A stretch of 64,000 nt of DNA, taken from positions 18,065,725 to 18,129,724 of the forward strand of contig NC_056553.1 in assembly GCF_910596095.1 (NCBI RefSeq), in the 5' to 3' direction. The DNA comes from Thunnus maccoyii. Taxonomy: Eukaryota; Chordata; Actinopteri; Scombriformes; Scombridae. The translations under genes were made by a program, and so were the position numbers. Numbering within the stretch: position 1 is the stretch's first letter; each line of letters begins with the position of its first letter. Positions 50,223 to 61,602 of the stretch are shown one piece after another. The notes under the pieces were generated by a model. It made no database searches. It saw only the letters and a list, made by a program, of their open reading frames with translations, and had not been told where the DNA came from.

Positions 50223-50684
50223 CCTATGTGTCCATGGCAAATACAGTAAGTAGCCCGCACCAACCGGACTTGCTCTATAGTCAGTAGTATTGAGACATAG
50301 GAAGTTGATTTAAATTCATGTCAATTTCAAGAGGGAAGTTCATTTGGTCAGTTGCAGTGCATCTCAAATTGAACCATTTTTAGTGTAAAATCTCATTGCC
50401 CCATTTTTGATGCAGCTTGATTGGTAAGGCAATCTTTTTTTTTTTTTTACTGTTTTTGCTTTTTAGTTTAATCCAGGGAGTGACATTATTTTGATATTCT
50501 TCAAGAACTGCACTAATACGTGATTTAATATTTTATTTGTTCTGGTTTGAGCTTAACCTCAAAAATCAGTGACTACTCCATCACTTTTTATAGTAATCAA
50601 CTAATGATTGAGCTTTGGAAGCTCAATAACATCACTTAAAAAAAATTTAATGTAACTGCTTTATTGTGTTTGTAAATCCAGGTG

Positions 50685-53600
50685 ATGAGATTCATGGCAG
50701 CCTTGTCTACAAAGATGTTGACAGACAACATGTTACTGAGTGTCTTCTTTCTTACAGGTGAGTTGTTTGTTCACTCAGTTTTATTTGGAGACATTAACTT
50801 AAATCATTTACACTCTGAAACAAAGCAGAAAGACCAGAAACTTCTTACAACTGTTCACATCCTGACTGCAACGTCAAATGTTTTATTTTAAAACTGTTAA
50901 CAGGACAAGAAAACATGCAACATACAGCTGCTGAACTGCATTTATTGTATCATGAACCATTTCATCATGGAGATTTTTCCACTTTATGTTAATCATGACT
51001 CTGATCTCACAGGTGCTTTGGCTGCTTGTCCTGATGATTCACACCTCTTCATTACTGCACCGCTGGAGATGGAAGCACTGAGTGGATCTTGTTTGCAAAT
51101 CTCGTGTAACTTTAGTGGTCGACCGAGACAAGCATTTGACAGCAGGAGAACAACCATTGGGGTGTGGATTATAAATGACCCTAGATTTGGATACTATCCA
51201 AACAATGTGATTTTCAACAGTGGTCAGACAGTTAACACCTATCCAATGAACATTACTGGAAACCTGAGTCAGAATGACTGCACCACTCTGTTTTCCAGTT
51301 TAAACACAACATATACAGACAGATACTACTTCAGAATTGAGGGCAATGAATTGAGGGCAACAGCTGTTTGTGATCCTGTTCAAATAACAGTCAAAGGTAA
51401 GAGAGTTTTCTTTTTTTCAGTCATATTGTTGTTTAGAATAAAAAGGAAAACAGTTGCAGCTTTGGTCTGAACAGCAAACACCATGGCCCTAACCTTTACT
51501 GTGAAATTAAATATCTGATGTAGACTACAAAGAAAACTCAGCTGTGGTGAAATGTGAGAGAAACCAGCCTGTGAACATATAGTCATTGGTTTGAATGTCC
51601 TGACTCACAATTGAATAATATCTGAATATTTATATACATATATGAAGAAATCTTTATTAATATTGTCTGCACAACTATACAACAATAGTTACAAAATTGT
51701 CTTCATCTACTGTTTTTGCAAGAAATAGGTAATCAGTCATGTGTCCACATTCATTGAGGCACAAAGTCTAAATGAACCAGTCTTAGTTTGCTTAAACTGC
51801 GGATTCTGACAGTTACTGTCTCAATAGATGCTCACGATACTCAACAACCTCTGACAGATTCATGTCCCATGATGTGTTTTTTACAAATTGATGAAAGTTA
51901 GGGTGAAACATTCAATTTAGTTTCAGTTTTTCTGTAAAATAACTAACACTGACATGTAAAGTAAAGTAAAGTCTGTGTTTGATTTTAAACCACAGATTCT
52001 CCTCCGAGCCCCAGAATTGAAATCTCAGGTGAGCTGAAGGAGAAGGAGTCTGTAACTATAACCTGCTCAGCTTTCACTCCCTGTCCACACTCCCCTCCTA
52101 AACTCACCTGGAATCTCCAACAAGATGCTCATAACAAAATAGAGGAAAACGCAGATCGAACCTTTACGACTAAAATCCAGACGACCATCACTCTGTCTGA
52201 CAAGCACGATGGATGCAACATCACCTGTTCTTCCAACTACTCTGTGAATGAAGGACAAAATGCTAAGTCAACAGAGGAAAAAGTGACTCTCAGTGTTTCA
52301 TGTAAGGCAACTAGAGTTTGTTATTGGATCCTGTCAAAACATGATGATTTATGGGATGTCAGCTGATTTTTAAGGAATAAAAATAATCACATTTTCTTCA
52401 GATGCTCCCAAAGACACCTCAGCGAGGATCAGTCCATCAGGTTTGGTGTCACCAGGTAGCTGGGTGAACCTGACCTGCTCCAGCAGAGCCAAACCTGCTG
52501 CCAACTTCACCTGGTTCAACATCAGCAAAGATGGACCCATGAAAGTATCTGAAGGAGACTTTTACAGCTTCAATGTGACAGATGGAGGAGTTTATCACTG
52601 TGTGGCCACAAATGATCTTGGTAATCAGACGTCAGAGATCCATCTGACTATTAAAGGTAAATGCAGGACTGTACTGAATCCACTCTAATGTGGGACTTCA
52701 GAAGTGGTTGCACCAGCTATGATATATCCAAATTCAACCTTTGTTTTTGTTAAGTTACTTATATTGTTTTTGTGTCTATAAGTAGGACCAGAAATGCCTC
52801 ATGAATCTTTTCAGCAGAGGGCGATTCTTGGAGGAATCATTGGGATCATCGTACTCATCTGCCTGGTTGTCTGTGTGTGGTGAGTATCACACATTTAAGC
52901 AGCTAACATGACATGGCTGAAGTTTCTCTGTGCTCACCTTAAATCTGAGTTTAAAGCGTGTACCTACGAGCATGATTGATGATATCACAACTAGTTTGGA
53001 GCCAATCATGGTCCAGTAAACAACTTACACAAGTGTGATCAGGAGACTTGAAGCCTCCAGTGATGAGAATGAACTTTACAGTGAAGTAGGAAACATCTTG
53101 TGTTCAGCAGTTAAACTTCTGAATTGAAAAATATATATTTGTATGTTCATAGAATCTGATTTAATGAAGAATAAGGAGTATATGTCATTTTAAGGATCTT
53201 AATGAGGTAATTGAACTTTTGGTGTTGAAAAAACATATTTGACACAAATTATTATTCCAAGAAGAAGTTGTGTATTCAGTTACTATTTACCCACTAGAGG
53301 TCGCCGTAGAAGACACAGTAAAGTACCAGGCTGTGGTTGAATAGTCTTTTTTGCTGAAAGATTCCTGACTGAGTGAAATGACCCAGAAGTATCTAAGTGG
53401 CAGCCACAATAAGAGCTGGTTGAATTCTCTAAATTTTAAGGAAAGGTGCTTTAGTGCTCTCCTTTAGCATAGGGTACACTTGACAATCCTTTATGAAACG
53501 AAAGGAGATAAATCTGTCCCACAATTCTTTGCGGCAGAAATATTTAAAGCGACCGAGCGACAAAATGATTGGTACAGTAGTAGTTTTGTAGGCCTAACAT

Positions 53601-56600
53601 GTTATGCCTATCTTGCATATGTCTAACACTTATTTTCATACAATAATTGGGATTCAGGAGGGTGAGTATGAGCAAGCACTCTCAATGTGACAATTTCGTT
53701 TCAGTTTTGTGACTGGTAGCCTATATTCCTTTTTTAAATTCAATTCCGACCTTAGTAATGAAGTAATAATTTTCAATGCAAGCGTGTAATCACCGCGGAG
53801 GATGGGCGGGTCACGTCCTCCCCAATATATGAAACATAAGACTTTTGTCCCCTCCTGTATTTGTAAATGACACAACATCAGATTCCCCCATAGGCTGAAA
53901 GACAGCTAATTTGTTTCCCTCAATATTCAGTGTTAAACCGTCTCCAAAATGCACTGGATGTGTATCATTCACAGAAAACCTCCTGTGTCTCGTTTGTATT
54001 CATGTCCAGCAACAGTGTATAACAGCGGCTCGCAAGTGCACGTGCCATAGTTTTGGGTCTGTTCTCGTGCACCATGCACAGATCTCTGATCCACACAGGT
54101 TCACGCACATCTACACAAGCAGTGGTTTTGTTAGGGCTGATCATTCAGATGTAACAGTGCGGAACTTTAGCCTATTTGTAGCGTCGGAGGGAGGGGGAGA
54201 AATATACTGCGCAGCACATAATACATGCACACAGGCAACGGATGTTTTAAGGATGCAGACAGCAAAGTTATTTTTACAGCTGCAGTTTCTGCGGCTGTCT
54301 CCAGTATTTCCGGCTTTTCTTCACATTTCAACACAGAGATTTGTCCATAATAAAAATTGCAGAGAGCACATATATTAACCTCACTAACAAAGTTTGTTAA
54401 GGAGCCACAGTATTGCCATTAAGGCAAAAATCCCAGAAACAGAAATCTCCAAACCTGGACAAATAAAACGGAGGTAAGCGAGGGAACAAAGGGTGAACTG
54501 ACCCTTTAAATGGACCAGTATGTAAGCATATGTCAGGTGTATCTGAGGAATTACAAAGTTCACCTCCGTAAAGAACTGACCATCAAGTCCCTGAACACAG
54601 TAACACTGAAACTCCTGTTTGTGTATAATAATAGACATATCTGTCCAATCAGACAACAACTAACTTATTGTACAACAAAATGTTATTCCTTCAATGATTT
54701 ACTTTAATGATTAGAGGGGGTGCATTCAGTATATTGGAAATGCTTCCATGCATGCAGTAATGTCACTACAGACATAGCACTTAAACAGCAAAACTGAAAA
54801 CTGTAATTACTTGACAGGACAGAGGAAACTCTGCAGAGGAGAGAGAGTTTGGACTTTTAGCTATTTAAAATAAAAAATGCCCCAACAGCTGTGATGGAGC
54901 TCAGGATTCATCCAAACTGTTTCACAGTATAAACCTGGACATTCATACCACATGTAAATCTATGAAAAAAAGTATACATATTGTATTGGCCTACATTATT
55001 TATTTGACTGTGTATGTTTAATTTTATACCACATAATCACTTGGTCCCCCCCAAAGCCTGACTGAAGATTTCGCAGTTGTGTTGCCTTTATTTGGAAGGT
55101 CAATGTAAGGATATGGGACACATGGGGAGAGAGAAATAGGAGTATGATCAGGCGGTATCTTGAGGCTGAAGCCAATGTTTAAGTACCTGGCTCCAATAGA
55201 CTCCCATTCAAAGTGTCACCTTCTCTCTAGAAATACTAAGTCAATCATTTTTTAACAAGTCATTATGGTCTCAATCTTTAAATTCAGGTCCTCTGATAAG
55301 TGTGCTGGTGGTCGATTTGGAAATTATTGCTTCATTAATAAGATTTGAAGACTTATAGTGGCTTTGATGTCTGCTGTGTGATTGACAGCTGTGATTGACA
55401 GTTTGCTCACCTGCTGCTCTCCCCGGCTCTGGGACTTGAACTGGATTGGACTAAGTTGCAATATTTCAGTAAGTTTAATGTTTCTTGATCATGATATCCT
55501 GTTAGCACAATTTGGCAGAAGTCGCTAACGTCAGCCCAGGTGCACACTGCTTGGTGTTCTCAGTAAGCTAGCGTTAGCTTAGGTCCGAGGTAGCGGGGCA
55601 TGTTTCCAGAGTGTGAAAGGAGACACCCTGCACTCCTTATTTGGAAGGTTCTAGCTCCAAACAGAAAAAATGGTGCAACAACTTTTTTAAAGGTTCCACC
55701 TGGAACCCTTTCAGAAGGTTCTACCTAGAACCCAACATAAAGCGTTACACCTAGAACCGTCTGTGAAAGAACCCCCACTAGGGGTTCTATCCAGAACCTT
55801 TTCACCTTCTAAGGGTTTCAACTAGAACCCACCCAGGGAGTTCCACCGAGAACCCTTTCATATTTCAAGGGTTTCACCAGGAACCCTCTTGTCTTCCGAG
55901 GGTTCTATAAAGAACCATATTGTATTCTACAGGTCAGGCAAAAATGATTGAATATCATATATTGTATATTGTGGTCATCCATCATTTTAATAATCTATGG
56001 TACAACTACCAATGTTTACAATGTTGACATTGAGAAAACATTCAAACAATTTTTAATGAGAAAACAAAATTATTTAAATATCTGGAATGGAATCAGCAAC
56101 ATGACAAATAAGACACAAGCCAGGCACATCAGGCTGCCCTCAGCAGGTGAATTCATGTAATCACCAGCAATGGTGACATCACAGAGAGGAAAAAGAAAAA
56201 AAGACAGTCAGTAGCATCGATCTAAGGTACACTTACTACACCAGATGAAGCAGTAAGCCATCTACAAATACCAAAGTAATGCATTGTCCAATGAGAGCAA
56301 TCAGAGTATAGGGACATAATGGTGACAGTGGAACAGATTGAATAAGCCTGTCCTCCAACTCCTATACTAAGAGCCTCCACTGGCACACAATCAGGTGAAA
56401 GTGAGGGAACCCCACAAAGTTTACACATTAATTAATTTAAAATAGTCCACCTTTCACCATTAAAGTCCTTAGCTAGAGTCAAGTGTAAAGGTAATGGAAG
56501 ACCAAATGATTGGCTTATCATTTTAATGTGCAGAGTTGTGCAAGGATGATCATTTTCTCTGTTAATGTGTGCATGTCCTTGAGAGAGGGAATGTGTTTTA

Positions 56601-58493
56601 GGAGGACCACTCCTCTCTTTTCATCTGGTTTAGGCTCAGATAAGGTAACATCCTGGGTCTTGGAGTAAACAGGACAGGTTAAGGGGTCAAAGGCTACATA
56701 TAAGATAGGGCCCTTGTTTTTCTGTGTCCTTGGGAGATGTTGCTCTTATCTAGCATACATGGGCATGTAAATGTATACCTCATAGCTGTTTGCCATTGGC
56801 TGTAATCATATAAGCTGATACATTGACCATTCACAAATTACTTCTTTGTTCCTTCTGCAACTATAATAGGTTTGCTCTTTGTTCGGTGAGACAAACTGAT
56901 GCAAATTTTTTGTCTTCTGTCTCCTTATTGTATGTTAATATTTTTTCATCTTCAACCCAGCAGTGTTTTGTGTATTGTTTCATGTGTGTTTAGTGTTGTC
57001 AGACAATTTCCACAACATGCTTGCTGAAATAGGATATTAGATTTAGCTTACCTTGATTCTCTGAAGTTTCCAGCAAGGCAGCCAGCTCCCAGGCCCCACA
57101 CAACAAACCCCAGCCTTTCCCCTAGGAGACTGGGGTTCAATTCCCGGCTCCAACACCCCTCCACACTGTAGCCATCCATCCCCCCAGCCCTCCCACCATC
57201 CATAATAAAGGCACTAGATAAGGAGGGTCAACTGCCCACTCTCCAAAAAGAAAATAAAGGGCAATTTAATTAGGGCATTTTTTGGCTTATGAGCTCTTCC
57301 CTCCAGAGGCTGTAGTTGCAATGGTCAAAACAAAACTAACATGGTGGCTCAGTACGTAGGAGCACAGTAGTGCTATTTTGAACATTTGGGACTCAAGACA
57401 TGATCTTCCCACCAGAGAGCACATCATGTAGCTATATTATAAATATGCACTGTATTCTTAGCCACTCTCTATAAAAGCACCAGTTAAGTGTACATCATGA
57501 AATAGAAATGATCAAAAAACAAAACAAACAGCTACTTCATAGCTCATACACTATATCAACAAAGTAATTATTCCACATTTAAAACATTTTTAAATAGATC
57601 ATGATCATAAAATAATAACATAAATACTTTAATTGTAATATCAGCACTATTACTCCATTTTCCCCACTGTTCCTGTCTCGTTACCCAAAAATAATTCTAC
57701 TATACTTAGAAAATTCTTACAGTGTAATTGATCAAGTAAGTTTAAAACACAAATTTGTTTCCCCTTCATTATCTAACCTCGGGTCTTCTTCACTTGTGTT
57801 TGTATTAAATTCATATGCTGTTTACTAAACAATTAGTTAATATTGGCTGTAATTTCAAGTGTTATCAAAATGTTTCTACATTCTACATTATTATATCTAC
57901 ATTATTTCCTTTATTTTACAGCATTCTCGTGTCTTTGAAGTGGTTCCGGTCGCCAAATCCAACTCCACAACAAACTCAGGTGGGAAAATTCTGAACTTTG
58001 GAAACACAACAAATGTGACAAAACATCATGTTAGCAACCTGCTGTGGTAGAAGATTATGAGTATTCACTCTCCAAGACTGAACAACACACAAAAGAATGG
58101 ACAATTGATCTTTTAGCTCTTTTGTGACACAATATAAGATGTTTTGTTGCTGCGTACAGTGACAGCAGATTGTTCTGATCTTCACTGCTTTATATAAGTG
58201 AGAGCCAAGTCAGAGGTTGAAAGAATCATTTTCCAAATCCAAATGAAGGTCCCCCTCCAGCTCCTCATAACTTTTCTTGTTTGGTAAATTTTTTGCAGAG
58301 TCAAACAGGTGAAGAGCCAGCCAGTAAAACAGAAGAAGAAAAAGAAGAGAAAGGAGAAGAAGACATCCATTATGGAGAGATTGACTTCTCCAAACTGGGA
58401 TCTAAACCGTCCTCTGACTCAGTGCAGGACAGCGGACAGCAGCTGGATACAGTGTATGCACAGGTCAAAGTGTCCGAGCCAACAAACAGCTAA
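50685..58493 (+). CDS. Siglec-like Ig receptor B (V-C2-C2-TM, shortened tail)
   Basis: Tandem paralogue of receptor A with the same design. Exons: 50685-50757, 51013-51396, 51996-52301, 52402-52656, 52786-52879, 57922-57979 and 58299-58493; 454 residues from the first in-frame ATG (50715 is an alternative start, matching the A start). The V-set domain keeps the binding-site arginine (YYFRIE, R132). The first C2 domain has DGCNITC, where A has DGYNITC, so B carries an extra cysteine. The membrane span is GGIIGIIVLICLVVCV. The tail has IHYGEI (Y415, ITIM) and TVYAQV (Y443, ITSM-like), then stops at PTNS. A third motif DLYAQV (58518-58535) lies after the stop in another frame. The intron before exon 6 is about 5 kb, against 0.6 kb in A. 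AATAAA occurs at 58833-58838. Confidence 0.83.
53043..53127 (+). other. Possible alternative last exon of Siglec B
   Basis: After the AG at 53041-53042, joining to the TM exon (phase 2, ending TG at 52879) restores a Trp codon and reads RLEASSDENELYSEVGN, then stops at 53125-53127. The product would be a short tail with one YxxV motif (ELYSEV). RLEASS resembles RLEPSC in the A tail. The polypyrimidine tract is weak, so this may instead be a relic of an old tail exon. Confidence 0.35.
53128..55640. other. Expanded intron of Siglec B, first half
   Basis: No functional exon is supported. An open frame of 155 codons at 53911-54378 has no recognisable domain. The stretch 55150-55470, with CAATAGACTCCCATT and TGATTGACAGCTGTGATTGA, looks like dispersed teleost repeat sequence, but its family is not identified. 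Confidence 0.4.
55646..55916. repeat. Tandem array of small GGTTC/GAACC palindromic units
   Basis: About eight diverged units of the form GGTTCTACCTAGAACC follow one another at roughly 28-40 base spacing (e.g. GGTTCCACCTGGAACC, GGTTCTATCCAGAACC, GGTTCTATAAAGAACC). Each unit is itself an inverted repeat with a short centre. Units differ mainly in the centre and spacer, while the palindromic arms are kept. Confidence 0.8.
57085..57260 (+). mobile_element. Probable tRNA-derived SINE
   Basis: GGGGTTCAATTCCCGGCTCC (about 57131-57150) fits a pol III B box and T-arm. A second segment at about 57340-57375 (GGTGGCTCAGTACGTAGGAG) fits an A box of another tRNA-like head. Bodies and tails could not be delimited. 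Both lie in the long Siglec B intron. Confidence 0.5.
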
Positions 58494-59547
58494 TACACAC
58501 TGCTGACAGCCCAAAGGACCTGTATGCTCAAGTGAAGAGAAACTGAGAGTTGTTTTATTGTTTAAAGAAAGCCATTTGAGAAGAATTCATATAAAATGTT
58601 TCTTTATTTTTATCTATACACAATGTTCTTTTTAGTCAGTTAATATAGAAAAAGACACTGGAGCCTGGACAGAAAAATGTTTTTGTCACTGTTTACTGAT
58701 CACAGACAGGAAGCTTAAAACTTTCACATCCTGCAGGTTTTATCATGTCGATGATCAGCTTGTTCATATGTGTGTGCTGACCTCACACAGCTGCTGTTGA
58801 CTGATTTGTTATTCAAATATCAGATACACACAAATAAAACTCCCAAAGCTCTAAATGGAGAACAAGACTAAAAGACACCAGAAGCAGTTCTGCACACTAT
58901 TAACACTTTAGTACAAGATTATGTTTAATTTGAAATGTTTGTGTCAAAGTTTGCAAAAGTGAAGATTAAAACATATAAAAACATTTTTTATGAATTAAAA
59001 ATTTTCATTAATAGCACTGTAATGAAAGCCCATACATATGAAAATAGACCAGTGTAGGGAGGAAATGATAACAATTACTTCCTTGTGTGTTACAGAACTG
59101 AATTTATAGTGAAGAGGTCTGAATCACCAGTAACAGGAAAAGGTTTTGGGTCTCACAGAGGCCATCTGCTCTAATAATGTATGCTGACATCAAATGACAG
59201 ATAGTAGAAAAACATATTTTTCTAGTCCTCTAATTATATCATTTAATTTACACATCATTGATTGTATTTGCTTAATTCAACAACAAATTCACTGATTATT
59301 GTAGTATTGTAGACCATGTTGACTATGTTAGTTTTACCAATGAGCACTAAACACAAATTACAGCTCAGGCTGATGGGATGGGTGAGTTCTGCAGGTATTT
59401 TGTTATAAACCAAAGTACAGAACGAAATTAAACTTTGACCTGATGATGGCACTGAATGAAAAGTCAGTGGTTCACCAAAGTTATTATTACACTTCATCCT
59501 GAGAGGGGACATGACTGTCATTTACATCATCATTTGTGTTTGAGCAC
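58494..59547. other. Siglec B 3' region
   Basis: Contains the out-of-frame third tyrosine motif (58518-58535), a poly(A) signal (58833-58838) and AT-rich spacer. No other gene is seen. Confidence 0.5.
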
Positions 59548-60456
59548 TAGAGCTGTAGTCAGCCAAAGAAAATCTTGGTCGACTGAAATCGTACATAATC
59601 GTCAACTAATCAATTAGTCACGGGTGGGGGGTTGGATGTAACGGAACACAGTGCACAGTGAACTCAGCAGTCACACATTTCTCCATTCTCTATTTCTCTG
59701 TTTTGTGTCTTCAGGTTAGGCTAACCCATTGTTGCTAACTTTGGAACTAACCCCCTTCACTTTTCCAGCACTTGGAGAAACAACAGACTTGACTTTTTAG
59801 CATTTATTAACTGTTACACTGTAGTCTGTACTGTACATTTACTGCCAGACTGACAACTTACTTCTAACCTTTTACTCTGCTCCACTCGCATCCACCGTCA
59901 CTTTCCTGCCACTGACTCTTTCCCACTCGTTACGCAAACATACTATGCAATGCCGTATTCCTTAACAGAGTTACGCGACCAATAGTTTCCCAGGCAACGA
60001 CACAGAGGTAGACTCACGTACCGGAAAAGCGCTGCAAAGAGACTCCCAAATGAATTAATGGATATTTGGCGTTATTTTTGACATTAAAAAAATATTTTTT
60101 GGCTTGGCGGGAGTTCTTGTTGTTATAATTATAGGAGATACACTGATTCAGTAAACATTCAGTACGTTCAGTAAATGCTCGGTAAACATTGAGTGCAGTT
60201 AGACCTAGTAGTCTCCATTAGGTTTGGCGAGTTCAAAGTTCTGAAAACAACGGGGCTATTTTGAATACACTCCCGTTTTCACGGGTAATTTGTTAGTCTG
60301 TCCCTCCTGCCGCAGGAAATAATGGATTAATCCTGGAAGGCTATTGATGTAGCACTTTTCTCCTTATGAAAGTAACACTGCAATTATTCGACCAATGAGA
60401 ATTTGGTTGGACGAGAGCATATCGACCAACTGATCGACCAGTCGACTAAAGTCCTA
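59548..60456. mobile_element. 909-bp hAT-like element with perfect 8-bp target duplication
   Basis: It begins TAGAGCTGTAGTCAGCC and ends GTCGACTAAAGTCCTA, imperfect inverted ends of TAGRRCT-TAGTC type. It is flanked on both sides by TTGAGCAC (59540-59547 and 60457-60464). Sub-terminal TCGAC-containing repeats (TGGTCGACTGAAATCG on the left, GATCGACCAGTCGAC on the right) fit transposase-binding repeats. No transposase frame is present. Confidence 0.85.
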
Positions 60457-60580
60457 TTGAGCACATACACAAAGGTTATGATAGCTGTGTAGCTAACTGC
60501 TAATTTAATGTGTCATCAAGAACAACAGTGACTCTGTAAAAATTACATTTTGAAACAACTCACAAACTAACTTGTGTCAC

Positions 60581-61602
60581 TGTGATGGCCCCAGAGCCTG
60601 TTGCCTTTGGTCCTGTGGTTTGTGTCTTTGTGTTGCAGGTCCTTGGATGGGTGGAGCTGAGATGCCACCTGACTACTAACTGGGAACACCTGGCCCCAGA
60701 GATTACTTAAGACCACCTGCCCTGATTCCAGTTCTCTGATCCCTTCCCCACTTTGGTTTGGTTTTGCACTGACAACATGCACCTTACATTAGACAACGCA
60801 TTCATACACTTTCAAACATCACTGATACTGACTTCCACACCCCATTGCAGTTATTATTGTTGTTTACTTTACTGAATTTCGGTTCGTTATTGCTGAGTTT
60901 GGCGTGCATCTCCCTCTCTTGTTGTGGTCCGCGAGCCGGTCATAACAGTTGAGCGCTTGTTTTTTGTGAATAGAAAGCGGGGAGTTTTTGTGGGTTTTTT
61001 CCTTCTTATTTTCTAAGTGAATCAGTCTTTGTTAATTTCTATGAAGCTTAGTCTAGTTGAGCACTTTTGGTCACATGAGAGAATGTGTCAGTCCGGTTAA
61101 TTTGGCTCTCATGCGAAACTGATGTGATGTGTGAGGGATTCCCTCTGCTGGCTGTTACGTAGGCAGCCTTATATGGTAAATTTGTTGCGCTCTGGGGGAT
61201 GCACCCGAGGCGTTTAGTTTGGGAACGCATTTTTCTGATTTGTGGTTGAAGGGAAGTGTTTTTCATCCTGCAACTGTCATCTATGAACTGTGGATATTTG
61301 CTGAGGCATAGGAATGTAAGTTGCCAGTTTTCTGGAGGAGGAGTTATGTAGCTAGTTTTTAAGGCAGTCAGCTAGTGGGGAAGCTCTGATTGGAGACTGC
61401 CTATTCCTCATGTGTGCACTGGGGGGTTAACACGTTTTTCCTCTATTCTCTTGTTGTGAATATTGGTAAGTTATGGAGAAGATTGTGAGAGCGTTTGTGC
61501 AGGCGCCATCTGAAAGGTTTTTGGATCAGTGCACAGAGGCTCATCTGAGTTTTACAATTTTGATGTGGGTGATTGAAAGAGCTAAAGAGACAGTGAAGGC
61601 CA
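60581..61602 (+). mobile_element. Possible LTR retrotransposon 5' end (LTR and gag start)
   Basis: A segment starting TGTGATGGCCCC and ending GCCGGTCATAACA (60581-60947) looks like a teleost Ty3/Gypsy LTR with TG...CA ends. Downstream at 61473 an open frame begins MEKIVRAFVQAPSERFLDQC, resembling the start of some fish Gypsy gag proteins. It is cut off after about 43 codons where LINE sequence begins. No primer-binding site was recognised and no second LTR lies in the window. Confidence 0.4.

Noticed and set aside
50952..51012. Siglec B starting at the ATG just upstream of the V-set exon
   Set aside because: That methionine lies in the intron before the CACAG acceptor; a separate signal-peptide exon (50685-50757) with matching phase exists, as in copy A.
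53911..54378. 155-codon open frame in the Siglec B intron
   Set aside because: No signal peptide, Ig fold or known motif; not bounded by convincing splice sites.
55646..55916. CRISPR-like array
   Set aside because: Units are diverged palindromes without unique spacers of constant length, in a vertebrate genome.
57131..57150. Candidate functional tRNA gene
   Set aside because: A B-box-like sequence is present, but no matching acceptor stem or anticodon arm can be drawn; a SINE is more likely.
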